From the NCBI GenBank assembly GCA_002344135.1, contig DDTO01000004.1, forward strand, positions 611,660 to 675,659: a stretch of 64,000 bases of DNA. The letters are read 5' to 3'. The notes under the pieces were generated by a model that made no database searches, had not been told where the DNA came from, and worked only from the letters and a program-made list of their open reading frames with translations. Source of the stretch: Chthonomonas sp. UBA2362 (GTDB lineage Bacteria > Armatimonadota > Fimbriimonadia > Fimbriimonadales > Fimbriimonadaceae). Of the stretch, positions 30,843 to 39,348 are shown one piece after another (position 1 is the first letter of the stretch; every line of letters begins with the position of its first letter). The translations under genes were made by a program, and so were the position numbers.

Positions 30843-33800
30843 CTAATCAGCGTCAGATTCGCTTCGAACAAGCGAACCTCTTGCTTGGGCAACGGCTTGG
30901 GGCGGGGTCCAAAGGCGGCCGACCGTCCACTGGCGATTATAGAGATCGTCCCCGACCGCGATGCGAGTTTCCTTCCGGCGAGCCGCGACTTCGTCCTGAA
31001 CGAGGTAGTGCAGGGGGAGCGCGTGCCTCTCGCGGAGTCCATCGGCGGCGGCATCGAATGCGACGGCGTCAGCCCAGCGGTCTTCGGCAATGGCGACAAT
31101 CCCCACCAGTTCGATCGCGTCGGCAAGTGGCGCGATCGCTTCGATCGAGCCGAGCAAGGACAGGGAGTCGAGGATCGTCTCCTTAGCCTCGTCCAATCGA
31201 TGGCGCTTCACTGCGATTCTCGCCCGGTAGTTCTGGGTGATCGCAATTCCTATAGTCTGGTTCAGTTCCCGCTTCAGTTCCAGGCTCTTGCTCAGTCGTT
31301 CGTCGGCAGCGTCGAGATCGTTCATGAAAAGCGCCACGATGCCGAGACTGGTCAGGTTGTTGGCCTCCCAATGCCGGTTGTTGGTGGCGCGATTCACCGC
31401 AAGTGCCGCTTGAAGATATGCCTCTGCAGCGCTGAAGTCCTTGCGTGCGGCGGTGACATTGCCCATGTTCGCGGTCGTCATCGCGATGGACCGCTCATCC
31501 CCGAATCGACGGAACACTTCCAACGCCTTCTGCTGGCACTCGAGTGCTTCCTCGTAACGGCCGGCTTCGAACTCGAGATTTCCGAGGTTGTTGTAGGCAC
31601 CTGCCATTCGTTCGTCGTCGCCCAGCGCTCTAAAGGTCTCTGCACTCTTGCGCAGGGCAGCCCGGCTGGCGTCTATATCGCTGCAGCGGTTGTGCATCAC
31701 TCCCAGGCCATTGAGAGCGCGGGCAAGGACGTCCGTCGGCGGATCGGGGTTGTAGGCGGCGACCACCCTCATTCCCCACTCGCGGCCTTCGTGATAGCGA
31801 CCGCGGATGTGCCAGTACATCCAGTACGATCCGACTATTCTTGCGGCAGTCTCTGGCCGGTGTTCGCACGCGTACTCGAGAGCTGCCAGCGCGTTGGGTC
31901 GATTGATGTCGAAGATCTGCAGCCACGTACCCTGCCCCTGACCTCGCAGTTCGTCATCGCCTCGCTGAGCGAGGGTGGCCATGTACTCCACGTGCCGCTC
32001 CAGGTCCTCGACACCCTCTCGAAGCTCGACCGCGTACTCACGAATCGTCTCGAACATGCCGAATCGCAGGCCGGCAGCGCTCTCGGTAACGAAGACGAGC
32101 GACCGGTCCCGAAGTTCCTGCAGAGCCTCGACGGGATCGGCCACATAGCGGCCGGCCACGGACTCCGCCGCCTCGAGGTCCCAGCCCCCACGGAACACGG
32201 AGAGTGCCACGAAGAAGCGCCGCAGATCCTCCGAAAGATCGCGGACGCTCCATTCGATCGTCGCCCGCATCGTGCGGTGGCGCTGTGGCACGTCGCGCCG
32301 ACGTCCGGAGAGAAAGTCGAGCCGCCGATCGATCTGCTCAAGCATTTGTTCGGCGGACAGCACCTGACTTCGGGAGGCAGCCAGGGTGAGGGCAAGAGGG
32401 ATCCCTTCGAGACGCTCGCACAGTATCGAAACGGCCTCCGAGTAGGGGAAGTCGGGGCGCAACACTCTCGTGCGCTCGAGAAACAGCCGGACGCTCGGTG
32501 AAGCCTCGGGCTCGCCATCGGCTCCCGGAAGGCTCAGCGGACCAAGGGCGACTTCCCGTTCGGCTCCGATCAGAAGCTGGATGCGGCTCGTCACGAGGAG
32601 ACGCAGGTTCGGACACCTCGACAAAAGCGTCGCGACGAGGTCGGCGCCATCTGGCACCAGTTGCTCGAAGTTATCGAGCACCAGGAGAGCACGCGCCTGA
32701 CCGATTCTCTCGGCAAGTTGATCAAGCGGATCAGCGGGTCCGCTGCGCTTGAGCCCGCTCAAGTCCAGGATGTGTGCTGCCAGATTGGCTGAATCCGCGA
32801 CCGAATCGAGCAGGACGGCCCATGCCAGCCCGCGATATGGCTCGCGCAAGAGACAGGCAGTTTCGAGGGCGAGCCGGGTCTTGCCGATGCCGCCGATTCC
32901 CGTCAGTGTTACGAGCCGGGTCGACGAATCCGGAGCGAGCAACTCTGTCAGCCGCTCCAACTCGGGTTCGCGACCGAAGATGGGACCCGCGACCTCGGGC
33001 AGCGGCGGAGCCAGCAGGGACTCTGCCTCGACGGACTTCGCTTGGGCAAGCGTCGGCGTGACCTCCCGCGGTACTGCCGTCCGAATTCGCTCGAGCAGCG
33101 CTCGCGTTTCTTCGGATGGTTCAACGCCGATCTGGACTTTGAGCGCGGCTTCCAGGTCTCGGTAGACGCGCTGGGCGTTGGCAATTAGGCCTTCAGCGGC
33201 GTAGAGATTCATGACCTCCCGGCCCACTACCTCGTTCAGAGGATCGATTCGGAGGTATGCCAGGCCGGCTTCCACGGCGTCACGGCGCAGATCCACGCTG
33301 GCAAACCCGCGCATCATTCCTTCGAGGGCGTTGCGATGCTCGCTGCGGTAATGCTCTCGCCTGACACCCGCCCAATCTTCGAGATATCCCGGGAGAAAGT
33401 CCTCTCGATAGAGCGCGACGGCCCGGCTAAAGCACCGAGCCTGCGCCTCACCAGATTCCGATCGAGCAGTTCGCAGCACGCGCTCGAACTCCTGGACGTC
33501 GGAAGTGACTTCTGCTCCGTCAAAACGGAGGTCCACTCGGTCGGCAAGCAGCAAGTCCGCCACGCTTCCCAACGCGCGCCTCAGGGCCGCGACGGCCTGC
33601 CGGAGGCGAGTCCGAGAGATTTCCGGGTCTTCGAAAGGCCACAAGATTTCGCAAACCGCATTGCGATTCCAAGTCCTACCTGGCTCGAACGCCAGCACGC
33701 CGAGCAGTAAGCCAGTCTTGCGAGTCTCGAACTTCGTAATCGTTTCCGTACCGACGCGCGCAATCGGGCCACCGAACAGCTCGATTCGCAAACCTGCCAT
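30843..33800 (-). CDS. SARP/AfsR-like transcriptional regulator (winged helix, BTAD, NB-ARC ATPase, TPR)
   Basis: A 985-residue STAND-type regulator. Residues 1-100 are an OmpR-like winged helix (RIELFGGPIARVGTETITKF, SRTRLRQAVAALRRALG). Residues 100-245 are a BTAD helical domain (ALYREDFLPGYLEDWAGVRR, AQRVYRDLEAAL). An NB-ARC ATPase follows, with Walker A GIGGIGKT (301-308) and a Walker B-like ALLVLDNFEQL, then LEGIPLALTLAASRSQVLS. The last 350 residues are TPR repeats (AYNNLGNLEFEAGRYEEALE). Such proteins integrate a signal with ATP binding to activate genes. It heads the moa-moe operon and starts leaderless (TATCCT at 33808-33813, minus). Confidence 0.92.
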   Translation of the reverse strand: MAGLRIELFGGPIARVGTETITKFETRKTGLLLGVLAFEPGRTWNRNAVCEILWPFEDPEISRTRLRQAVAALRRALGSVADLLLADRVDLRFDGAEVTSDVQEFERVLRTARSESGEAQARCFSRAVALYREDFLPGYLEDWAGVRREHYRSEHRNALEGMMRGFASVDLRRDAVEAGLAYLRIDPLNEVVGREVMNLYAAEGLIANAQRVYRDLEAALKVQIGVEPSEETRALLERIRTAVPREVTPTLAQAKSVEAESLLAPPLPEVAGPIFGREPELERLTELLAPDSSTRLVTLTGIGGIGKTRLALETACLLREPYRGLAWAVLLDSVADSANLAAHILDLSGLKRSGPADPLDQLAERIGQARALLVLDNFEQLVPDGADLVATLLSRCPNLRLLVTSRIQLLIGAEREVALGPLSLPGADGEPEASPSVRLFLERTRVLRPDFPYSEAVSILCERLEGIPLALTLAASRSQVLSAEQMLEQIDRRLDFLSGRRRDVPQRHRTMRATIEWSVRDLSEDLRRFFVALSVFRGGWDLEAAESVAGRYVADPVEALQELRDRSLVFVTESAAGLRFGMFETIREYAVELREGVEDLERHVEYMATLAQRGDDELRGQGQGTWLQIFDINRPNALAALEYACEHRPETAARIVGSYWMYWHIRGRYHEGREWGMRVVAAYNPDPPTDVLARALNGLGVMHNRCSDIDASRAALRKSAETFRALGDDERMAGAYNNLGNLEFEAGRYEEALECQQKALEVFRRFGDERSIAMTTANMGNVTAARKDFSAAEAYLQAALAVNRATNNRHWEANNLTSLGIVALFMNDLDAADERLSKSLELKRELNQTIGIAITQNYRARIAVKRHRLDEAKETILDSLSLLGSIEAIAPLADAIELVGIVAIAEDRWADAVAFDAAADGLRERHALPLHYLVQDEVAARRKETRIAVGDDLYNRQWTVGRLWTPPQAVAQARGSLVRSESDAD

Positions 33801-33881
33801 GCGCCCTAGGATACACCGGAAAGGCTGTCGGGACGAGGACGCCGTAGAGCCGCAAGAAGAACGGCGCCTCGCCCAACTCGA

Positions 33882-35546
33882 TCAACGCTCTCGCCAGGAA
33901 TGGACCTTGAGCGTAAAGTACAGTTTGTCTCCGGGCATCGCCGGAGGCATATTCGTCGGAAGAGCCGGCACCTGATAGATTTTCGGTACGTTCGTTCCCA
34001 TATCGTAGAAGTTACTTACGAACGTTCCCATAATCTCGTTCTGTTTACGGCTTACGATTCGTCCCTGGGCATAGAATGCGCCTGCCATCTTCAACTGCGC
34101 GTCTCCGCTGCCGGTTGCCAAGTTAAGGTTTCTCTTCGCAAGCAGACCGATTCTCGCGGTCGTCGGAAAAGTGAACCCCGCCTTTGGTAGCAGGTTGCAG
34201 CTAATAGAGATGTCTTGCTTCGAGAATATCGTGCCATTCCCCGAGTATCGAATAGTCTGGTGCGAGTCCCCGATCTGGATGTCATTCGTGAACTTCACAA
34301 TACCGTTCACCGCCAGCGACGCTGGCGTCACCACAGTTCCACCTACTCGAACTTCCGGCGTAAAGGTTAGAGAGTTTCCGTTCGTGTCTGCATAGGAAAA
34401 GGCGGCCGTCGTGGCTGTGATCGACGTCAGATTGACCGTCATCGACTTCGCGTCGAGGTACGCCTCCTGAGTAGGCCAGGTGGTCCCGGTCCTATCAACG
34501 TATGGCGGGGCGCCGATGCCGCTAATCAAGGGAAAGTCGATGCCCAGGTGCCCGAGATCATACGAGTTATTCGTCCCGTTATCGCTGTAGACAGAGTTGG
34601 CTCCTCTCGTACCCGTATAGCCGTCACTGACGAAGGATCCGTCCACGGTAGCCTTGCTAGTGCCTCCGTCGACCAGGCTATCCGTGCCGATTGTTGCGCT
34701 ACCACCGATGGAGATGCGGCCATGCTTGCATCGCACTTCGGCGCCTAACGTTTCGATGCCTGAGATACGGGGCGGGGCTGGTACCTGAGCTTCGAGCCCA
34801 GCATCCATCCCGCTGTAGTTGTTTCCGATATAGGCGTTGCCGCTAAACGCTGAGTTAAGGTCCGTTTGGGTCAAAGGAGGATCATAGAGTCCGTTGTTGT
34901 TCGTGTCGTTGTAGGGCTCCGCGCTATTCCAGACGCCATCGTTGTTTGCATCGACCCAGGCTTCGCCTGGGTCCCAGACTCCGTTCCTGTTTCGATCCGT
35001 AAACGTTTCTGCAGCATCCCAGCGACCGTTGCTGTTCAGGTCCGAGTAAGCTTCTCCTTCGCCGAGAATGTGGACCGATCCGCGTATGTCCACGTTGCCG
35101 TTGATGGCTTGGCCCGAGGCCCCGGTTCCGGCAAAGATCGCGTTGTTCCAAATGCCGACGTTCCTGGCGCGAATCATGGAGCGCACGCTCCGCGTCCGAC
35201 CGCCATATGTGACGGTATTCGTGACCCAAGCGTAGGTGTTATCGCTTTGCGGACGGACCGTGGCCGTTGCCGCCGAGCCAGGCGCAAGAGTCGCCAAATC
35301 GTAGGCGAGACTCGCGTCGGTACTGACGAAGGCACCGTCGTTGGCCATCAGATCTCGGTAGGCGCGGGCGATCTGGAGATCGAGGCCAGCCTGAGCCGCT
35401 TGGAAGGCCACCATAGTCGTTCTATCTCGGCTCGCGCGAGTCATCGAACCGATCACGAGCCCGGACACGCCTAGGCTGACGGTGAGAAGTACCATGATCA
35501 TGATCAGCGCGATCATGCTGGTCGAGCCTTGATTAAATCGTTTCAT
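33882..35546 (-). CDS. PilX-like pseudopilin-associated protein with tandem Asp/Asn-rich Ca-binding-type repeats
   Basis: A 554-residue exported protein. A long hydrophobic N-terminal helix (SMIALIMIMVLLTVSLGVSG) followed by AFQAAQAGLDLQIARAYRDL is the PilX/minor pilin-type start. Residues 169-223 hold four units spaced exactly 15 residues apart: DLNSNGRWDAAE, DRNRNGVWDPGE, DANNDGVWNSAE and DTNNNGLYDP. These look like EF-hand-type or thrombospondin-type Ca loops. The large C-terminal half is beta-rich. ATG at 35546 overlaps the upstream gene stop by 4 bases. It is the last gene of a three-gene pseudopilin operon. Role in a type II secretion or type IV pilus system is inferred; assembly ATPase and secretin are elsewhere. 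Confidence 0.8.
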   Translation of the reverse strand: MKRFNQGSTSMIALIMIMVLLTVSLGVSGLVIGSMTRASRDRTTMVAFQAAQAGLDLQIARAYRDLMANDGAFVSTDASLAYDLATLAPGSAATATVRPQSDNTYAWVTNTVTYGGRTRSVRSMIRARNVGIWNNAIFAGTGASGQAINGNVDIRGSVHILGEGEAYSDLNSNGRWDAAETFTDRNRNGVWDPGEAWVDANNDGVWNSAEPYNDTNNNGLYDPPLTQTDLNSAFSGNAYIGNNYSGMDAGLEAQVPAPPRISGIETLGAEVRCKHGRISIGGSATIGTDSLVDGGTSKATVDGSFVSDGYTGTRGANSVYSDNGTNNSYDLGHLGIDFPLISGIGAPPYVDRTGTTWPTQEAYLDAKSMTVNLTSITATTAAFSYADTNGNSLTFTPEVRVGGTVVTPASLAVNGIVKFTNDIQIGDSHQTIRYSGNGTIFSKQDISISCNLLPKAGFTFPTTARIGLLAKRNLNLATGSGDAQLKMAGAFYAQGRIVSRKQNEIMGTFVSNFYDMGTNVPKIYQVPALPTNMPPAMPGDKLYFTLKVHSWRER

Positions 35547-36106
35547 TGGCTGTTTCGGATGAGCACCGTGCTCTTCATGCGCGCCCAACGCTGCGAGCCG
35601 TTGACCTGTTCCTTCGTAATCAGCGTAACGGTCACCGCGCGTCGCGACCCGATGGTCGTCGATTGGAAGGGCGCATAGGCCTGGTTGTACTGACTCGACG
35701 AAGGCTCAGGGTCCGTAGCAGTAATACTTCGAACCAGGATCCTGCCTGTGTGGTCGGTCAGGTTGCCGCCCGAAACGAGGAAAAATCGGCTTACGCCGTC
35801 GGATTGAATCGGCACCAAGAACTCCTTCTCGCCCGTGACCGGATCTTCGACCGACGACACTTTCGGCAGGGAATACGTAACTCGCTTGCCGTCCGTCGAG
35901 ATCGAAATCGACACCGACGAGCGGATCGTTTCGATCACACGCCGCATCCCTTGCGCGTTCTGTTGGCTTATGTTGACGTCGGTCGTTGTCTTGCCGAACG
36001 ATCGGATTCCGTAGATGAGCAGATTGATGATGACCAGCACGGTTACTGCGAGAATCCCCATGCCGGTCATGAGTTCGACTAGGGTGAAGCCGCGCCGCGC
36101 TTTCAT
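35543..36106 (-). CDS. PilW-like pseudopilin (prepilin-type N-terminal signal)
   Basis: A 187-residue protein starting MKARRGFTLVELMTGMGILA, a textbook type III (prepilin) signal: cleavage after Gly-6, Phe at +1 and Glu at +5. An N-methylated hydrophobic helix (to about residue 32) is followed by a globular domain with RVIETIRSSVSISISTDGKR and an Arg-rich C-terminal strand region. Such minor pilins prime pilus assembly at the inner membrane. It is coupled by ATGA overlaps to the genes on both sides. The start at 36106 is fixed by the signal; the longer upstream frame belongs to the preceding gene. Confidence 0.88.
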   Translation of the reverse strand: MKARRGFTLVELMTGMGILAVTVLVIINLLIYGIRSFGKTTTDVNISQQNAQGMRRVIETIRSSVSISISTDGKRVTYSLPKVSSVEDPVTGEKEFLVPIQSDGVSRFFLVSGGNLTDHTGRILVRSITATDPEPSSSQYNQAYAPFQSTTIGSRRAVTVTLITKEQVNGSQRWARMKSTVLIRNSQ

Positions 36107-36618
36107 CGGTATCCTCCCAGGATCGTCCCCGACGAAACGCTCATCTCCTTGCCTTTGGAGGAGACCCACCGAATCGTCACGTCCAGACGCACGCTATTAG
36201 CGTCCAGATGCGTGACGGTCAGCGTCCCGCGACCGTTCTGAAGCACCTGGCTCGGGCTGTAACGCGAGGCTTCATCCAGAGGTATGTGGCTGAAGGAGTA
36301 CGGAGACGCGGTCTGGCCCGTGTCGATCAGGTTGAGCGCGGTCAGCGTCTGGGAATCGACGTCGCTGGGCTTGAGCAGCTGAAGCTGCTCGATGAGCCGG
36401 ACACACATTTGTTGGGCGACCGTCTCGTCGCGCGCAATGCGATGCGACCGTGCAATCGTAGGAAAGAGCGAAAAGAAGCTCAGCGCGGCAAAGCCCACGA
36501 CAAAGACGGCGATCATTAGATCGATCAAGAGCGCGCCCCGCCTTCGTCTCGAAACTCGTTTAGCCATTCTTCTGGTCACGTCTATGTCGATTCTTGGCAT
36601 CGACTGGAGGCTCTTCAC
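36103..36618 (-). CDS. PilV-like pseudopilin with Asp at the +5 position
   Basis: A protein of up to 171 residues. After a basic leader (MAKRVSRRRRG) comes ALLIDLMIAVFVVGFAALSF, a prepilin-type helix in which the usual Glu at +5 is Asp. The rest has TIARSHRIARDETVAQQMCV and a beta-rich end, like PilV/type IV modification proteins. Start options are GTG 36618, ATG 36600 and ATG 36567; the short form beginning MAKRV gives a normal leader length. It is the first gene of the pseudopilin operon. About 70 bases separate it from the exporter gene upstream on the same strand, and a promoter there is likely but not obvious. Confidence 0.8.
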   Translation of the reverse strand: MKSLQSMPRIDIDVTRRMAKRVSRRRRGALLIDLMIAVFVVGFAALSFFSLFPTIARSHRIARDETVAQQMCVRLIEQLQLLKPSDVDSQTLTALNLIDTGQTASPYSFSHIPLDEASRYSPSQVLQNGRGTLTVTHLDANSVRLDVTIRWVSSKGKEMSVSSGTILGGYR

Positions 36619-36687
36619 GCCAGAAGTACCTGATTTATCGAGGGTTAGGGAAAGGAAGATCGAAGGCAGGTATGGGTATAGATCAGG

Positions 36688-37896
36688 CTAGACGCGCGTG
36701 AGAATCTGTTCTCGCTGGAAGAGGCGAGCAACTATGGAAAGCATGGCGAGCGCTAGACCGAGGCTTATCGCGCCGGATGTGAATACGAGGCTCCAGTCCG
36801 TCTTCGAAAGGAGGGCGTCGCGTATCGACAGCGCAGCATTTAGAATCGGGGTGTAGCGCACCCAGGCTTGGGTACCCAGATCAGTGAAGCCCAGGAACTG
36901 GCTGAACATCGCCGGCATCAAGACGACGAAGCTTACGAGGGTCAGGTAGGTCTGGGCCTCCCTCATGTTGCGTGCGCTCGCGCTGACCGCCAGCAAGAGC
37001 CCGGCGAAGAAGAGGACGAGCGGAATGAGGACGAGAAAGATCGCGCCTAGGGCCTCGGGAGTCAGTGCACTCAAGTGCTTGGTCATCTCCTTCGTGATGG
37101 GAAGGTCGATGAGTCGGACGACGATCAGACCCACGAGCGACATGAGGCTGCTCGCCAGGCATACGACCGCGAGTGCCAAGAATTTGCCCAGCGCGATCTG
37201 GACCCGGCTAGCCGGACTGATCAGGAGGGTCTCCATCGTTCCTCGCTCCTTTTCTCCAGCCACCATGTCGGCCACCGTGCTGAACCCACCATAGAAAGCC
37301 CAGATGACGATGAGGTAGGGCAGCAGCTGCACGAGCATGTTTGGCCCTTTGCCCGTGTCTCCCTCTGGCTTCTCGACTTTCAGTTCGATGGCCTCAAGCG
37401 ACGACTCCGGTACCTTCGCTTTGACCAAGAGCGTCGTCAGCCGCTGTGCGTTGGCTTCGGCAACGCTCTTGCTTATCGATGCGAGGGCCACCTGAGAGAG
37501 GGTCGCATTCTGGTCGTAGACTGCTGTAATCCTGGCCTTGCCCGTGGCTAACTGCCCCTCGAAATCTGGATTGAACACGAGAACGAGCTTCACGTCACCC
37601 TTCCGCAACTTGGCTTCCCCGGACGATCGATCGGTCACGAACACCGGGATCGAGTCCGGAAAACGCTGGGGCATTTCTGTCCGGGCGACAGGGGAGTCGA
37701 CGACCGCCACTCGTGCCGGCTTGGGCTTGCTGAGCGTATCGTTCAGGAATCCGAAAAGGATCATCAGCAGGGCGATGAGGAACACCGGCATGACGAATGC
37801 CCCGTTGATGACCCGCTTGTCACGGAGCATCTCGCGAGCCTCCTTGCGGAATACGCACCAAGTCGCGCTCAATGGCCGATCGGTCGGGAGAGCCAC
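36688..37896 (-). CDS. natB: ABC-2 type exporter permease (NatB-like)
   Basis: A roughly 402-residue membrane protein. An N-terminal helix (GAFVMPVFLIALLMILFGF) is followed by a large extracytoplasmic loop (about 70-220), then five helices with YGGFSTVADMVAGEKERGTM-type sequence, the conserved ABC-2 coupling region MVAGEKERGTMETLLISP. It matches NatB-type permeases of Na or drug exporters. The matching ATPase is encoded at 39345-40094, separated by two opposite-strand genes. The start is uncertain: a GTG at 37896 and a TTG at 37872 are both possible, and no good ribosome binding site is seen. Confidence 0.87.
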   Translation of the reverse strand: MALPTDRPLSATWCVFRKEAREMLRDKRVINGAFVMPVFLIALLMILFGFLNDTLSKPKPARVAVVDSPVARTEMPQRFPDSIPVFVTDRSSGEAKLRKGDVKLVLVFNPDFEGQLATGKARITAVYDQNATLSQVALASISKSVAEANAQRLTTLLVKAKVPESSLEAIELKVEKPEGDTGKGPNMLVQLLPYLIVIWAFYGGFSTVADMVAGEKERGTMETLLISPASRVQIALGKFLALAVVCLASSLMSLVGLIVVRLIDLPITKEMTKHLSALTPEALGAIFLVLIPLVLFFAGLLLAVSASARNMREAQTYLTLVSFVVLMPAMFSQFLGFTDLGTQAWVRYTPILNAALSIRDALLSKTDWSLVFTSGAISLGLALAMLSIVARLFQREQILTRV

Positions 37897-38003
37897 TCCG
37901 AAACCGTACCCGCAGCAACGGTCGGAACGCCGGCTGTCCGGGAATCCAGAATATCCTGGTACTAAAACGGTGGGGTGAAGTCGTGAACAGCGCAAATCGC
38001 CGC

Positions 38004-38043
38004 TATAATGTCAGGTGATGATTTGGCCGGGAAACGCCCGGCC
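38004..38043 (+). promoter_or_regulatory. Promoter -10 and leader hairpin of a PEP-CTERM gene
   Basis: TATAAT at 38004-38009 is followed by a 7-bp stem, GGCCGGG/CCCGGCC (38025-38031 and 38037-38043), and then the Shine-Dalgarno GGAGGA at 38056-38061. The -35 region has no good match to TTGACA. Confidence 0.55.
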
Positions 38044-38065
38044 CTGTTGGAGTTTGGAGGAGATG

Positions 38066-38779
38066 ATGAGAAATCTTGCATTCGTCGTTTTATTGGGCGC
38101 CGTCGGCGCCGCTCACGCAGTGGTCGTACCCAACTACACGGCCGGAACCGAAGGAGACGGTACGTTCTCTCTGACGTCCACGGGGAGTACCGGGCGAACG
38201 TTCCAGTTGACGATGGCCGCCAACCAATTGACCGGCCTCAATGGATTGACCCTGCTCGGTATCTGCTTCCGACTGAACGGTGCCGCCGCAGCGGCGTGGC
38301 CACCGGCAAACGTTACGTACGCGGACTGGGACATCTTCCTCGGCCCCGGCGTCGCTCCGAGCGCGATGTCGAACACTTTCGCGAGCAACTTCACCGCCAC
38401 CCCAACGCAGGTTCGGAATGGCCCCTTGGCGTTCACGGCAGGCTCCTTCACGGCAGGGAGTTCTCCGAACGCATTCGGCCCCGCAATCAGCTTTGATTCT
38501 GGTTATCTCTATAGTGGCGGAGATCTGACCCTCGAAATGCGGTTCAGTGCGCAGGTTGGCAGCACCACGCAATCGCCATTCGACGCCGTTACCGCTTCCG
38601 GCGGCCCCGCCAACGGCTGGGGCGTCGACTTCGCTGGTCGCTGGACCGGGAACGCAGCGGGCACTAGCGGCGGTAACGCCAATTTCTTGGTAACGTCCTT
38701 CCACGCGGTTCCGGAGCCCGGAACGCTGGCCGCCCTCGGCATTGGCGCGCTTGCTCTGGTGCGGCGACGCCGCCGCTAG
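38066..38779 (+). CDS. PEP-CTERM sorting domain secreted protein
   Basis: A 237-residue surface or matrix protein. Signal peptide MRNLAFVVLLGAVGAAHA is cut before VVVPN. The body is a Thr/Ser/Gly/Asn-rich beta domain. The C-terminus is the sorting tail VPEPGTLAALGIGALALVRR plus Arg residues. PEP-CTERM proteins are anchored or released by an exosortase in exopolysaccharide-producing Gram-negative bacteria. It is a single transcription unit: TATAAT upstream and an excellent terminator downstream. It lies between natB and natA on the opposite strand. ATG at 38066 is preferred over 38063 by spacing from the ribosome binding site. Confidence 0.9.
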   Translation: MRNLAFVVLLGAVGAAHAVVVPNYTAGTEGDGTFSLTSTGSTGRTFQLTMAANQLTGLNGLTLLGICFRLNGAAAAAWPPANVTYADWDIFLGPGVAPSAMSNTFASNFTATPTQVRNGPLAFTAGSFTAGSSPNAFGPAISFDSGYLYSGGDLTLEMRFSAQVGSTTQSPFDAVTASGGPANGWGVDFAGRWTGNAAGTSGGNANFLVTSFHAVPEPGTLAALGIGALALVRRRRR

Positions 38780-38794
38780 TCACTAGCGATACTT

Positions 38795-38832
38795 GCAGGC
38801 CCTCTCGTCGAGAGGGCCTGCTTGCTTTTTTA
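38795..38832 (+). terminator. Intrinsic terminator of the PEP-CTERM gene
   Basis: GCAGGCCCTCT (38795-38805) pairs with AGAGGGCCTGC (38811-38821), then TTGCTTTTTTT follows. A strong Rho-independent terminator 16 bases after the stop. Confidence 0.92.
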
Positions 38833-38871
38833 GATAACGCACGTCTACACTTTTGTCGAGGTGAATGATTC

Positions 38872-39348
38872 ATGCGATTACAGGATTACATGATCGACGT
38901 GACCCGGCAGGCGGCCAAGGAGGCGTTCCAATACGCCCGCGCCGTTCCGGCGGACAAGATGGATTGGAAGCCCCTCGATACCGGTCGTTCGGTCCTCGAC
39001 CAATGCCGCGAACTGGCGATGTGCCCGACTTGGGCGCTCGACATCATCTCCAACAAGGAGCAGCCCGAATGGAACGAGGCGACGATGGAGGCAATCAAGA
39101 AGGAGCAGGAGCAGTGGAAGACAGTCGACGACTGTGAGGCAGAGTGCAACCGCCGCCTCGAGCAGTACTTCCAGTACCTTCGCGAGATGCCGGATTCCAG
39201 GCTATCCGAGACGAAATGGCTGCCCTACGACGGCGGCAGGGATTTTGCGATGCCCGAGATGATGGACTACCCGCGGTGGAACTTCAACTATCACCTCGGC
39301 CAGATCTCCTATATTCAGACCCTCTACGGCGACAAGGAGATGCACTAG
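38872..39348 (+). CDS. DinB/DfsB-like four-helix protein
   Basis: A 158-residue protein of the DinB-like superfamily of metal-binding four-helix bundles. It starts MRLQDYMIDVTRQAAKEAFQ, keeps AVPADKMDWKPLDTGRSVLD (the typical P-x-x-K-x-x-W-x-P linker) and ends with the conserved NFNYHLGQISYIQTLYGD helix carrying the His ligand. Members act as thiol transferases or have unknown roles. An AGGTGA ribosome binding site and a TACACT box (38846-38851) lie upstream. Its stop overlaps the convergent natA stop by 4 bases. Confidence 0.85.
   Translation: MRLQDYMIDVTRQAAKEAFQYARAVPADKMDWKPLDTGRSVLDQCRELAMCPTWALDIISNKEQPEWNEATMEAIKKEQEQWKTVDDCEAECNRRLEQYFQYLREMPDSRLSETKWLPYDGGRDFAMPEMMDYPRWNFNYHLGQISYIQTLYGDKEMH

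Noticed and set aside
30885..32501. 538-codon plus-strand frame opposite the SARP regulator
   Set aside because: Antisense shadow without domain features.
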